From an uncultured Roseburia sp. (GTDB taxonomy: Bacteria; Bacillota; Clostridia; Lachnospirales; Lachnospiraceae): 44,553 nucleotides of DNA. The DNA lies in contig CANDCP010000022.1 of assembly GCA_947383215.1 (NCBI GenBank), positions 1 through 44,553 on the forward strand, given 5' to 3'. Shown piece after piece: positions 1 through 8,482 of the stretch. Numbering within the stretch: position 1 is the first letter of the stretch; each line of letters opens with the position of its first letter. The notes under the pieces are model-generated. The model saw only the letters and a program-made list of their open reading frames with translations. It was not told where the DNA came from and did not search any database. The position numbers were made by a program, and so were the translations under genes.

Positions 1-815
1 AACTCACCCATCAGCTTCTTCTCGCCGGTAGCCGGATCTCTTGTAAATGCAACGCCGGTACCACAGTCGTCGCCCATGTTACCAAACGCCATACTCTGTA
101 CGTTGACAGCGGTTCCCCAGGAATATGGGATATCATTGTCACGACGGTATACGTTTGCACGAGGGTTGTCCCAGGAACGGAATACAGCCTTTACCGCACC
201 CATCAGCTGCTCCTTCGGATCGTCAGGGAAATCCTGTCCGATTTTCTCTTTATATTCAGCTTTGAACTGTCTTGCAAGCTCTTTCAAATCGTCGGCAGTA
301 AGTTCAACGTCCTGCGTCACGCCTCTGTCGGCTTTCATTTTGTCAATCAGCTCTTCAAAGTATTTCTTACCGACTTCCATAACTACATCGGAATACATCT
401 GAATGAATCTGCGGTAGCAGTCCCAAGCCCAACGCGGATTGTTTGACTTCTCAGCAATTACTTCTACAACCGTCTCATTCAGACCAAGATTCAGAATCGT
501 ATCCATCATACCTGGCATGGAAGCTCTTGCGCCGGAACGAACGGATACGAGAAGCGGATTCTCTTTGTCTCCGAATTTCTTGCCCGTAATCTCTTCCATC
601 TTAACAATGTACTCATTGATCTGACCCTGAATCTCATCATTGATCTCACGGCCGTCCTCATAGTACTGAGTACAAGCCTCCGTCGTAATTGTGAATCCCT
701 GAGGAACAGGAAGACCAATGTTTGTCATCTCAGCCAGATTCGCACCTTTACCACCAAGAAGCTCTCTCATGTTAGCATTACCTTCGCTAAAAAGGTAGAC
801 CCATTTGTTTGCCAT
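1..815 (-). CDS. ppdK: Pyruvate, phosphate dikinase, N-terminal part (gene runs off the left edge)
   Basis: Reversibly converts pyruvate, ATP and Pi to PEP, AMP and PPi in the cytosol; in clostridia it links glycolysis and PEP/pyruvate exchange. The 271 complete codons seen cover the start of the ATP-grasp nucleotide-binding domain: a [10 protein letters not shown] motif at residues 21-30, SVRSGA at 91-96 and the [11 protein letters not shown] signature just after it. The family is about 870-880 residues, so the phosphohistidine and PEP domains lie outside the window. The start is the ATG at 815-813, preceded by an AGGAGG ribosome binding site. The gene has its own promoter and a leader of about 110 nt containing a hairpin. 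It is separated from glyQS by a terminator, so it is an independent transcription unit. Identification is secure. Confidence 0.97.
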   Translation of the reverse strand, partial: MANKWVYLFSEGNANMRELLGGKGANLAEMTNIGLPVPQGFTITTEACTQYYEDGREINDEIQGQINEYIVKMEEITGKKFGDKENPLLVSVRSGARASMPGMMDTILNLGLNETVVEVIAEKSNNPRWAWDCYRRFIQMYSDVVMEVGKKYFEELIDKMKADRGVTQDVELTADDLKELARQFKAEYKEKIGQDFPDDPKEQLMGAVKAVFRSWDNPRANVYRRDNDIPYSWGTAVNVQSMAFGNMGDDCGTGVAFTRDPATGEKKLMGE

Positions 816-855
816 TTGACAATTCCTCCTAAAATTTACTTTGTTTTTATTGATA

Positions 856-891
856 TGTGGAAATTCCCGCAAAATGAAAGCAGGCTCCACA
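856..891 (-). other. Hairpin in the ppdK 5' leader
   Basis: In the ppdK leader a 6-bp stem (TGTGGA/TCCACA, 856-861 with 886-891) encloses a second 5-bp stem (866-870 with 880-884, one G-U pair) and a 9-nt loop. No U-run follows it, so it is not a terminator. It may affect mRNA stability or translation; no known riboswitch was recognised. Confidence 0.4.
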
Positions 892-930
892 ATGTCACCA
901 ACTCGTCGCACTGTTTAAGCGCACACATTT

Positions 931-958
931 ATTTTATCATAAATCAGGATATAAGCAA
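931..958 (-). promoter_or_regulatory. Predicted sigma-A-type promoter of ppdK
   Basis: Reading the minus strand, TTGCTT (-35, 953-958) is separated by 16 nt from TAAAAT (-10, 931-936). It lies about 115 bp before the ppdK start codon and after the glyQS terminator. Predicted from sequence only. Confidence 0.5.
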
Positions 959-1020
959 CCATTTTTTCACAACATTGGAAAAAAATGTTGATACAACAAC
1001 AAGGCGTTTTGTATGATACG

Positions 1021-1056
1021 AAAAAAGAGATGCAAATTCTGGCGCACCCCTCTCTT
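1021..1056 (-). terminator. Rho-independent terminator of glyQS
   Basis: Starting 10 bp after the glyQS stop, the minus strand forms an imperfect stem (AGAGGGGTGC paired with GCATCTCTTT, two or three G-U pairs) followed by a run of T residues. It insulates glyQS from ppdK. Confidence 0.7.
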
Positions 1057-1065
1057 CTCCTCTAT

Positions 1066-2463
1066 TTAATATTCAAATTTTTTCATAAAATATGCATCGA
1101 GCTCATCAATCTTTATCCGCTCCTGTTCCATGGTATCACGGTCGCGGACAGTCACCGCCTGATCATTCTCGGATTCAAAGTCGTATGTCACGCAGAACGG
1201 CGTTCCGATCTCATCCTGACGACGATAGCGTTTACCGATATTCCCTCTGTCGTCAAATTCACAATTGTATTTTTTGGAAAGCTGTGCAAAAACCTTCTCA
1301 GCGCCCTCGTTTAATTTTTTAGACAGCGGCAGCACGCCGATTTTCACGGGCGCGAGCGCCGGATGGAAGTGAAGCACCGTACGCATATCCGGCTTCTCCT
1401 CGGTCCCAATGTTTTCCTCGTCATACGCGGAGCATAAAAATGCGAGAACCACGCGGTCTGCGCCGAGGGACGGCTCGATGACATACGGAATATATTTTTC
1501 ATTTTTGACGTCGTCAAAATAAGTAAGATCCTGTCCCGATGTATTCTGATGCTGGGTCAGATCGTAATCCGTCCGGTCTGCGATTCCCCAGAGTTCTCCC
1601 CAGCCAAACGGGAATAAGAATTCGATATCAGTCGTACCCTTAGAATAGAAACAAAGTTCTTCCGGCGAATGATCCCGAAGCCGCATCTCCTCCTCTTTCA
1701 TTCCAAGATTCAAAAGCCAGTCGCGACAGAAGCCTCTCCAGTACTGAAACCATTCCATATCGGTTCCCGGCTCGCAGAAAAATTCTAACTCCATCTGTTC
1801 AAACTCCCTAGTTCGGAACGTAAAGTTTCCAGGCGTAATCTCGTTGCGGAATGATTTTCCAATCTGCCCGATCCCAAACGGAATTTTCTTTCTCGAAGTC
1901 CTCTGTACATTTTTGAAGTTGACAAAAATCCCCTGCGCCGTCTCCGGTCTTAAATAAACCGTATTTTTGGCATCCTCCGTCACGCCCTGAAACGTCTTAA
2001 ACATCAGATTGAATTGGCGGATATCGGTAAAATTATGTTTGCCGCAGGTTGGACATGAAATTTTATGCTCTTCAATAAAATCTCTCATCTCCTCCTGTGT
2101 CCATCCGTCGACAGACGCCTTTAATTCTATATTTTCCTCCTCGGCAAAATCTTCAATCAGCTTATCCGCGCGAAAACGCTCGTGACACTCCTTACAATCC
2201 ATCAGGGGATCCGAAAATCCGCCGAGATGGCCGGAAGCAACCCAGGTTTGCGGATTCATCAAAATGGCGCAGTCCACGCCGACATTATACGGATTCTCCT
2301 GAATAAATTTCTGCCACCAGGCCTTCTTTACATTGTTCTTAAGCTCTACGCCAAGATTCCCGTAATCCCATGTATTCGCCAGCCCGCCGTAAATATCCGA
2401 CCCCGGATAAACGAAACCTCTCGCCTTTGCCAGTGCAACAATCTTTTCCATTGTCTTTTCCAT
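1066..2463 (-). CDS. glyQS: Glycine--tRNA ligase, single-chain (alpha2) class II type
   Basis: Charges tRNA-Gly with glycine in the cytosol. The 465-residue protein is the homodimeric archaeal/eukaryotic-like form rather than the tetrameric GlyQ+GlyS form. It shows the class II signatures RPETAQG at residues 172-178, a [10 protein letters not shown] motif 2 region and [10 protein letters not shown] (motif 3) near the C terminus, followed by an anticodon-binding domain. Two CxxC pairs (C90/C93 and C137/C140) lie in the insertion domain and could bind zinc. The start has GAGG-rich sequence upstream; a second in-frame Met at codon 5 is also possible. The gene lies 19 bp after a lipoprotein gene and has no promoter or T-box leader of its own in that gap, so it is probably co-transcribed with it. 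A terminator follows. Confidence 0.97.
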   Translation of the reverse strand: MEKTMEKIVALAKARGFVYPGSDIYGGLANTWDYGNLGVELKNNVKKAWWQKFIQENPYNVGVDCAILMNPQTWVASGHLGGFSDPLMDCKECHERFRADKLIEDFAEEENIELKASVDGWTQEEMRDFIEEHKISCPTCGKHNFTDIRQFNLMFKTFQGVTEDAKNTVYLRPETAQGIFVNFKNVQRTSRKKIPFGIGQIGKSFRNEITPGNFTFRTREFEQMELEFFCEPGTDMEWFQYWRGFCRDWLLNLGMKEEEMRLRDHSPEELCFYSKGTTDIEFLFPFGWGELWGIADRTDYDLTQHQNTSGQDLTYFDDVKNEKYIPYVIEPSLGADRVVLAFLCSAYDEENIGTEEKPDMRTVLHFHPALAPVKIGVLPLSKKLNEGAEKVFAQLSKKYNCEFDDRGNIGKRYRRQDEIGTPFCVTYDFESENDQAVTVRDRDTMEQERIKIDELDAYFMKKFEY

Positions 2464-2482
2464 CTTCCCTCATCCTCGCATT

Positions 2483-3118
2483 CTATTTATATACAATATA
2501 GCTTAAACCCTCATTTCGTGTTGTCACCGAAGCCGTTTTCTTATCCTTCACCGTCACGCTTCCGGCAGATACGTAACAGATCTGCCCCTTCACAACTACG
2601 TCCGTATCCTCATTGAGAACGACAACCTTATAATCCTCGTTCGAGGTCACCTCACTGACGCTTACCGCGCCGGCCGCCGCTTCGGACTGCTCCGTATCAA
2701 AAGGCCCTCCGACGAGCGCTCCGTCCTCTACTTCCACAAAATCCGTGTCAAAGCTATAACCCGCTGCAATTGTCTGCACCACGGTTCCGGCAAACAACTC
2801 GCGGCCGTTAAAATCTTCGTAATTTTTGCAGCTGTCATACTTCATCATCAGCTTTGCCGTTCCCTCTTCTATCTCAAAGGACTTCATTTCTACGCCGCCG
2901 TCTTCGTGCTCCTCTTCGTACGCCTCAATCGCGGCAGTAATAAATTCTTTTAGCTCCTCCTCGCTGTAATAATCCTTTTCAAAACTCTCTACCGTTGCCT
3001 CCTGCACAGATCCATTTTTCTGTATGTACACCGTATCTGTATCCGGATAGCTTGTGGAACAGCCGCTTAACATCATAAATAACAGCATCGCAAGACAAAT
3101 ACTGTATATCTTTTTCAT
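2483..3118 (-). CDS. Putative lipoprotein of unknown function
   Basis: A 211-residue protein with a lipoprotein signal peptide: MKK, a hydrophobic stretch of about 13 residues, and the lipobox LSGC with the modifiable cysteine at residue 20. The mature part is strongly acidic, has no transmembrane segment and no motif I recognise; it has Ala/Val/Thr-rich stretches around residues 140-200. It is expected to be anchored to the outer face of the cytoplasmic membrane. The ATG is preceded by an AGGAGG site and a near-consensus promoter 65 bp upstream. It sits directly before glyQS with a 19-bp gap, so the two are likely transcribed together, but nothing indicates a shared function. No function is assigned. 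Confidence 0.85.
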   Translation of the reverse strand: MKKIYSICLAMLLFMMLSGCSTSYPDTDTVYIQKNGSVQEATVESFEKDYYSEEELKEFITAAIEAYEEEHEDGGVEMKSFEIEEGTAKLMMKYDSCKNYEDFNGRELFAGTVVQTIAAGYSFDTDFVEVEDGALVGGPFDTEQSEAAAGAVSVSEVTSNEDYKVVVLNEDTDVVVKGQICYVSAGSVTVKDKKTASVTTRNEGLSYIVYK

Positions 3119-3182
3119 AATATGCCTCCTGTCTCTTCTTTTTTCTGTACATAATCAGATGTGATTCGATTCAATGCTTGAT

Positions 3183-3211
3183 ATTATACTATTTCTTCCG
3201 GTTCATTTCAA
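3183..3211 (-). promoter_or_regulatory. Promoter of the lipoprotein-glyQS unit
   Basis: On the minus strand TTGAAA (-35, 3206-3211), a 17-nt spacer and a perfect TATAAT (-10, 3183-3188) lie between recO and the lipoprotein gene. The predicted leader is about 58 nt. This is one of the best promoter matches in the window. Confidence 0.8.
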
Positions 3212-3250
3212 CTATTTTTCATTTCGGCTGTTTTCCCCGCGACTTCCTTA

Positions 3251-3982
3251 TCACAGAAGAAACTGTTCCGACTTAAACGTGTGAGCCACATATTTTTTAA
3301 AGAAACCGTCCATAATTTTTTCAAGCTGGCATAGAACGTCCTCAGATACGGTAAAGGTGTAAAGGCGTTTCATTTCTGCGGTAACAATATACTGAAGCGT
3401 ATATAACGTCGAGCCCTCCACCTTTGTTACCGGCTTCTCTTTTTGGCATTCGCGGCATATCATGCCGGCGTTTGCAACCGAAAAACCCGTTAAGTCCGTT
3501 TCTCTGCCGCAGCAGTGACAGGTAAAGACGTTTGGATAAACGCCGTTGACCACAAGCAGCTTTAACTCATAAATTCTGCGGACAAGACGGTTTGAAAGCG
3601 ACGTGCGCTCAATCGCCCTGAGCGACTGATACAAAAGCTTTAAAACCTCCTGCTCGTCATTATTTTCCTGCGTCATATAATCCGCGACCTCAAGAAAATA
3701 AAATCCGTAATATGTATTTTCCAAATCCTTTGTAAGCTCCCTGAAATAATTCTGAATCTCCGCTTTGATCACATTATAAGAGCTTTTTCCCTCGTACAGC
3801 TCGAAGTTTCCAAAGGCAAAAGGCGCGCTTGCCGCAAGAAGCGAGCTGTTTGGACGTCTCGCTCCTCTGGCAAATGCCGTAATCTTTCCGCGTTCCCTTG
3901 TCAGTAACGTAATTCTTTTGTCGTATTCACCAACAGGCATCGTCTGAAGCACCATCCCGGTAAGTACAACACTCTGCGCCAT
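3251..3982 (-). CDS. recO: DNA repair protein RecO
   Basis: Recombination mediator that anneals ssDNA and, with RecR, helps load RecA in the RecFOR pathway. The protein has an N-terminal OB fold, containing the family-typical ITLLTRERGKI stretch, and a zinc site made of two pairs, CHCC and CREC, in the central part. I chose the ATG at 3982 (243 residues, MAQSVVLTG) because it aligns with family N termini and has AGAGGTG upstream. An in-frame ATG ten codons earlier (4012) has a weaker site. The first 56 nt overlap the 3' end of the small gene yqzL in another frame, suggesting translational coupling. The order era-yqzL-recO is conserved in Firmicutes. Confidence 0.95.
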   Translation of the reverse strand: MAQSVVLTGMVLQTMPVGEYDKRITLLTRERGKITAFARGARRPNSSLLAASAPFAFGNFELYEGKSSYNVIKAEIQNYFRELTKDLENTYYGFYFLEVADYMTQENNDEQEVLKLLYQSLRAIERTSLSNRLVRRIYELKLLVVNGVYPNVFTCHCCGRETDLTGFSVANAGMICRECQKEKPVTKVEGSTLYTLQYIVTAEMKRLYTFTVSEDVLCQLEKIMDGFFKKYVAHTFKSEQFLL

Positions 3983-4094
3983 CCTTCGCACCTCTCTCTT
4001 TTTCACGCTCATTTTCTTCTTCCGAACGTCTATATTCCAGATAGTCCTTAACCTGCCCCGTTATCATAAATGTTCCCCAGCAATCCGTCTTCAT
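3927..4094 (-). CDS. yqzL: YqzL family small protein
   Basis: A 55-codon gene that short-ORF cut-offs miss. It starts at the ATG at 4094, with an excellent GGAGGG site 8 nt upstream, and ends at a TGA inside recO (3927-3929). The N-terminal part reads MKTDCWGTFMITGQVKDYLE, which carries the W-x2-F-x2-TG...YL pattern of the YqzL family, a small protein encoded between era and recO in Bacillus and many clostridia. The C-terminal third is charged and cysteine-containing and is translated from DNA shared with the recO start region in another frame. Function unknown. The position and motif make it convincing, although family membership is from memory of the motif, not from a search. Confidence 0.75.
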   Translation of the reverse strand: MKTDCWGTFMITGQVKDYLEYRRSEEENEREKERGAKDGAECCTYRDGASDDACW

Positions 4095-4174
4095 CCGCAA
4101 ATCCCTCCATTTGTATAACCGATAATTTTAGGATTTCCCTTCCGCTTTCTGATATACTGGAACAAAGTGGCATC

Positions 4175-5086
4175 TTATGAATCCTCGTCGCGGTATCCGA
4201 AATTTTTGATCAGATAATCGCTGTCCCGCCAGTCCTTTTTTACCTTCACCCACAATTTCAGGTTTACCTTCTGGCCTAAGAGGCGTTCGATCTCAAACCT
4301 GGCATTGCTGCCGATTTTTTTTAACATCTCTCCGCCCTTCCCGATGATAATGCCTTTATGGGAAGATTTCTCGCAAATAATTGTCGCTTCAATATCTACC
4401 AGCGGTTTCTCTTTTCGCTGCCGCATTCGCTCGATCGTAACCGCGATGCCGTGCGGAATCTCCTCACTTAACGCGTGAAGCGCTTTTTCTCTTATCATTT
4501 CCGCCACAATCTGACGCTCCGGCTGGTCGGTAATCGTCTCGGCGTCATAAAAGCAGGGGCCGTAAGGCAAATATTTAAAAATCAGGTCGACGATTACATC
4601 CGTATTTTGTCCCCTAAGCGCCGATGCCGGAACAATTTCCGCAAAATCACAGGCCTCACGGTATGTGTCGATATACTTTAACATTTCCGTCTTATCGGAA
4701 AGAGTATCCGCCTTATTGATCACAAGAATAACCGGCGTCTTTACAGCCTTTATCTTTTCGATGATATGCCGCTCTCCCGCCCCGATATACTCCGTCGGCT
4801 CCACCAGAAAAAGAATGACGTCTACATCCTTTAGCGTGCGCTCCGCCACATTTACCATATATTCGCCCAGCTTATTTTTGGCCTTGTGAATCCCGGGCGT
4901 ATCCAGAAAAATAATCTGTCCACGCGCTTCGTCGGTAAGCACCGTCTGAATCCTGTTCCTCGTCGTCTGCGGCTTATTTGAAGTAATCGCAATTTTCTGG
5001 CCGATCAGATGGTTCATCAATGTGGATTTACCGACGTTCGGCCTTCCTACAATCGTTACAAATCCCGATTTGAAATTTTCTGTCAT
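4175..5086 (-). CDS. era: GTPase Era
   Basis: Essential Ras-like GTPase that binds 16S rRNA and assists 30S subunit maturation. The 303-residue protein has the P-loop GRPNVGKS (residues 14-21), the DTPG switch II motif, NKAD for guanine specificity, and a C-terminal KH domain containing the GIIIGKGG loop. The ATG at 5086 has AGGAGA upstream. An upstream extension of 26 codons would overlap the preceding gene and does not resemble Era, so it was rejected. It lies 13 bp after the M16C peptidase gene and 80 bp before yqzL, so it probably belongs to one leftward unit. Confidence 0.97.
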   Translation of the reverse strand: MTENFKSGFVTIVGRPNVGKSTLMNHLIGQKIAITSNKPQTTRNRIQTVLTDEARGQIIFLDTPGIHKAKNKLGEYMVNVAERTLKDVDVILFLVEPTEYIGAGERHIIEKIKAVKTPVILVINKADTLSDKTEMLKYIDTYREACDFAEIVPASALRGQNTDVIVDLIFKYLPYGPCFYDAETITDQPERQIVAEMIREKALHALSEEIPHGIAVTIERMRQRKEKPLVDIEATIICEKSSHKGIIIGKGGEMLKKIGSNARFEIERLLGQKVNLKLWVKVKKDWRDSDYLIKNFGYRDEDS

Positions 5087-5099
5087 GTTCTCTCCTCTT

Positions 5100-8018
5100 T
5101 TAGTATAAATCCTGCAGGGTTTCAAACATCTCCCGCTCTGAACGAAGCGCTTCCTCCGAACCAATAACGCAGAGATTGTTATCTGCCAGCACCGCGCTTA
5201 CAATTCCGGAAAGATCTCTGATATCCTTTACCGTAGCCCCGATAATCTCTTCGCGTTCTTTCTGCGCCATCTCTCTCGTCAGACCGGACAAATACGCGGA
5301 GAGGGACCGATATCCCTTTGCCGAAGGGGTCAACGGCGCGTCAAGCTCACTTATCGTTCCGATAATATACTTTGTCATATCACGCTCGTCGATCTCAAAA
5401 TTTTCAAGATATTCCGTCGTTTTTTCAAAGACCTCATTCGTCTTTGCAAGATTCGGATCGCGGTAAGAAGAAAAATAGCAGTCGCCCACACGGGAAAAGC
5501 CGCTCATACAGCCATAGGCGCCCCCCTTCACCCTGATATTCTGCCACAGGTAATCGTAGCTTAAAATTACCTTTAAGACGCGAAGCGCTCCCGTGTACGA
5601 GTAACCCTTTGTCGTAAAATTCCCTGCCCTCGATACATACTGTACCGCGGAGGCGTCAAGGAATCCCTCGTTTTTCTTCTCACAGGTAATCACGCAGCTC
5701 TTTTTCTCAACCGGCTGCGTATAAAGACACTGCGCAAAAGATTTCATCTGCGCGCGCACACTGTCAATCCCTTTCTCCTGCGCCGTCACGCTTACCATCA
5801 GGTTCTCGCGCCGGAATATTTTTATGAAAAGCTCCTTTATTTTTTCACGAAAGCTTTCTTTTTTCTCCTCAAAATTCTCCTCAATCTCCGCCGCCAGACG
5901 ATACAACGCAATCCCGCCTGTCATATCGTTATATTTTGCAGCCTTCGAAAAATACGACATGGCGCGCAGCGCCGATACGGAATGTCCCGCCGAACTCAAC
6001 ATCATCTGCAGCCTGGATTTCACCTGCGCGACAATCTCATAAAGACGCTTATCATCGGAGAGCGAAGAGCCCGTAAGAATTTCTTCCATTAATGAAAACG
6101 CTTCCTTCGTCTTCTCCGGTAAAAATTTCCCCCGGATTTCAAATTTTGCCGTAAACTCCCCGTAATCTTTCAGGCTCTGATAAATTGTAATATACGAAGA
6201 GATACCGCCCGTATTCAGATTGATTTCATTTGCCAGATCTCCGTATGAATACCGCCTTGTATCGACGTACCCGAGAATCGCTTTTAACAGTCCAAGATAC
6301 GCCACATCCTCCTGCGGAATGGTTTCCAGATCGAACAGAAGGCTGACATATACGATTCCCCCCGTATACATCTCATGCTTTAACATAAGCGTACGGTCTA
6401 CATACTCCTCCTCATTGATAAAATCGGCCGCATTTTTCTTTAAATCCTCACGGGTGAGCATTGGAATTTTTTCCAGATCTTCCCGTGCGGAAGGCTCGTC
6501 CTGAAATTGTTTCAGCCGCTTTGTATCTTCCACAAGGCCGGCGATTTCCTCCGCGCTTAAGCTTTCCTTGTATGCGGAAAGCTTTGCCCTCAGTTCTTCT
6601 TCGCGCTTCGCATTCAGCCCTTTTTCAGGCAGAATACAGACAATTGACGCGTGGGTATTGTTCAAAAGATACGTTTCAATCAAATCTTCGAAGTACCGCC
6701 CCTTTGCCTGCTCCTTTAAAAAATCAAACTCTTTTAGCGCCTCTAAATGCGCAAACGGGTCGCGTTCGTCGTAGAGCCATGTTTCCATACAGTCAAGGCC
6801 ATAAATCAAGCCCTTCGGATAGGAACCAAAATCGGCTTCACGGAACCGAAATTCGGCGCTGTTAATCCCCGCCATCAGCGCTTTTTTGTCAAGCCCGTTT
6901 TGTACCTGGTCGCGCAATGTCTTGCGTATAATCTGCATAAAACGGTCTTTCTCTCTATAATTGGTATTTTTTGCGACAATAGAAAATAGAGGCTGCAAGG
7001 TACTGTCGTCAAAAGAACCCATAATATCTTTTCCGATCCCCGCGTCAAGAAGCGCTTTCTTAAGCGGCGCCCCGGGGGAATTCAGCAGAACATAATCGAG
7101 CACGTCAAACGCCATACAAAGCTTCTTGTCCAATGCGTTTCCGATTACCGTATTATACGAGATATAGGCGTTATCCTCCTCTTTTTCCGAACTTGAAATC
7201 GAATAATACTTTGTGACCTCCACCGGTTTTTCAAAAGGTTCCTGCGCGCAAATTTCGGAATCAATTTCTGTTTTTTCATACTGACTCAAATATTCTTCGT
7301 CGAGAAACCGCAGTTTCTCTTCAATATCCATATTTCCATACAGATAGATATAGGAATTCGACGGATGATAATACTTTTTATGGAAATTCAGATAGTCCTC
7401 ATACGTCAGTTCCGGGATTACTTCCGGATCTCCGCCGGACTCGTGGCGGTATGCGGTATCCGGAAACAGAGAATTTAAAACCATTCGGTCTAAAACGCCC
7501 TCGGGAGAAGAGAAGGCCCCCTTCATCTCATTATAAACGACGCCGTTGATCGTAATCGGAGATTCGAAATCCTCCAGCTCGTAATGCCAGCCTTCCTGCT
7601 TAAATATTTCCTGTTTTTGATAGATATTCGGATGGAATACTGCGTCCAGATAGACATTCATCAGATTTTCAAAATCTTTATCATTGCAGCTAGCAACAGG
7701 ATAGACGGTTTTATCCGGATACGTAATCGCGTTTAGAAAAGTATTTAACGATCCCTTTGCCAGCTCTACGAAAGGATCTTTCACCGGAAATTTTTCAGAA
7801 CCGCAGAGTACCGTATGTTCAATGATATGCGTCACGCCCGTGCTGTCTGTCGGCGGCGTGCGGAATGCGATATAAAACACCTTATTGTCATCCTCATTCG
7901 ACACAATGCAAATCCGCGCGCCGCTTTTTTTATGGCGCAGCAGATATCCGACGGAATTGATATCCCCCAGTTCCCTCTCTTCGATTCGTTCATATGAATC
8001 CAGCTCATTTAATCTCAA
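5100..8018 (-). CDS. M16C family zinc metallopeptidase (presequence-protease/Cym1-like)
   Basis: Large oligopeptide-degrading inverzincin. The 972-residue length matches the single-chain M16C group (PreP, Cym1), made of two M16 halves folded as a clamshell. The inverted zinc motif HxxEH is present as HIIEHTVLCGS near residue 85, and a downstream NEMKGAFSSPEG segment carries the expected family sequence. The C-terminal half has YDYLWQNIRVKGGAYG, the substrate-binding R/Y element typical of M16. There is no signal peptide, so it should act in the cytosol on short peptides. The start is a TTG at 8018 with GGAGG nine bases upstream; no ATG occurs nearby. A TATAAT-like -10 lies at 8072-8077 with a poor -35. 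The gene is followed closely by era. Confidence 0.92.
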   Translation of the reverse strand: MRLNELDSYERIEERELGDINSVGYLLRHKKSGARICIVSNEDDNKVFYIAFRTPPTDSTGVTHIIEHTVLCGSEKFPVKDPFVELAKGSLNTFLNAITYPDKTVYPVASCNDKDFENLMNVYLDAVFHPNIYQKQEIFKQEGWHYELEDFESPITINGVVYNEMKGAFSSPEGVLDRMVLNSLFPDTAYRHESGGDPEVIPELTYEDYLNFHKKYYHPSNSYIYLYGNMDIEEKLRFLDEEYLSQYEKTEIDSEICAQEPFEKPVEVTKYYSISSSEKEEDNAYISYNTVIGNALDKKLCMAFDVLDYVLLNSPGAPLKKALLDAGIGKDIMGSFDDSTLQPLFSIVAKNTNYREKDRFMQIIRKTLRDQVQNGLDKKALMAGINSAEFRFREADFGSYPKGLIYGLDCMETWLYDERDPFAHLEALKEFDFLKEQAKGRYFEDLIETYLLNNTHASIVCILPEKGLNAKREEELRAKLSAYKESLSAEEIAGLVEDTKRLKQFQDEPSAREDLEKIPMLTREDLKKNAADFINEEEYVDRTLMLKHEMYTGGIVYVSLLFDLETIPQEDVAYLGLLKAILGYVDTRRYSYGDLANEINLNTGGISSYITIYQSLKDYGEFTAKFEIRGKFLPEKTKEAFSLMEEILTGSSLSDDKRLYEIVAQVKSRLQMMLSSAGHSVSALRAMSYFSKAAKYNDMTGGIALYRLAAEIEENFEEKKESFREKIKELFIKIFRRENLMVSVTAQEKGIDSVRAQMKSFAQCLYTQPVEKKSCVITCEKKNEGFLDASAVQYVSRAGNFTTKGYSYTGALRVLKVILSYDYLWQNIRVKGGAYGCMSGFSRVGDCYFSSYRDPNLAKTNEVFEKTTEYLENFEIDERDMTKYIIGTISELDAPLTPSAKGYRSLSAYLSGLTREMAQKEREEIIGATVKDIRDLSGIVSAVLADNNLCVIGSEEALRSEREMFETLQDLY

Positions 8019-8102
8019 AACCTTGTTCCTCCAAATCCTTTTCTAGTATTATTTCCCAAAACCACTCCTAGATTATACGCCATTTTTTTCCAAAAAGAAA
8101 GC

Positions 8103-8130
8103 AAAAAAGGATGTAAGACTACATCCTTTT
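8103..8130 (-). terminator. Rho-independent terminator after the cold-shock gene
   Basis: A perfect 7-bp stem GGATGTA/TACATCC with a 4-nt loop is extended by A-T pairs and followed on the minus strand by six T residues. It lies 38 bp after the csp stop and would end the csp transcript before the M16C gene. Confidence 0.9.
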
Positions 8131-8167
8131 CCGGTTATCACAGATTTTCTGAAATTGTTCTATATGA

Positions 8168-8368
8168 TTAAGCCAAACGACTTACATTCGCTGCCTGAGG
8201 TCCTTTTTCACCTTCAACAACTTCGAACTCAACAGCTTCGCCGTCCTTTAACTCCTTGAAGCCATCCATATTCAGTGCAGAAAAATGAACAAACACATCG
8301 TTACCGTCTGCATCTGAAATAAATCCATAACCCTTCTTCGCATTAAACCACTTTACAGTTCCTTGCAT
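8168..8368 (-). CDS. Cold-shock protein (CspA/CspB family)
   Basis: A 66-residue single cold-shock domain that binds ssDNA and ssRNA and acts as an RNA chaperone. Both nucleic-acid motifs are present: RNP1 in KKGYGFI (residues 11-17) and RNP2 in VFVHFSA (residues 25-31), and the length is typical. The ATG at 8368 follows a clear AGGAGG. The gene is bracketed by its own promoter and a strong terminator, and its leader of about 50 nt carries a small hairpin with a U-rich tail, so it appears to be monocistronic. csp genes are often regulated through their 5' leader; here that is inference. Confidence 0.97.
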   Translation of the reverse strand: MQGTVKWFNAKKGYGFISDADGNDVFVHFSALNMDGFKELKDGEAVEFEVVEGEKGPQAANVSRLA

Positions 8369-8390
8369 AAAACTTTCCTCCTAAAATCAC

Positions 8391-8412
8391 CAAAAAGTGC
8401 ACAATTTTGTGC
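8391..8412 (-). other. Terminator-like hairpin in the csp leader
   Basis: The minus strand forms GCACA-AAAT-TGTGC (8399-8412) followed closely by five T residues, all between the csp promoter and its ribosome binding site. The stem is short. It could be an attenuator or a cold-sensitive leader structure; no proof is available from sequence. Confidence 0.35.
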
Positions 8413-8427
8413 TGATCTACGCATTAT

Positions 8428-8456
8428 AATCTAGCACATTTCCCAAACTTTGTCAA
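8428..8456 (-). promoter_or_regulatory. Promoter of the cold-shock gene
   Basis: Perfect TTGACA (-35, 8451-8456), 17-nt spacer and TAGATT (-10, 8428-8433) preceded by TGC, an extended -10. A TATAAT lies five bases further downstream (8423-8428) and might be the real -10 with a poorer -35. Confidence 0.65.
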
Positions 8457-8482
8457 TCGATCGAACGCATTTATTTCCAATT

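Noticed and set aside
5087-5164. Upstream extension of Era by 26 codons
   Set aside because: It overlaps the end of the M16C gene and is not Era-like; the ATG at 5086 has AGGAGA.
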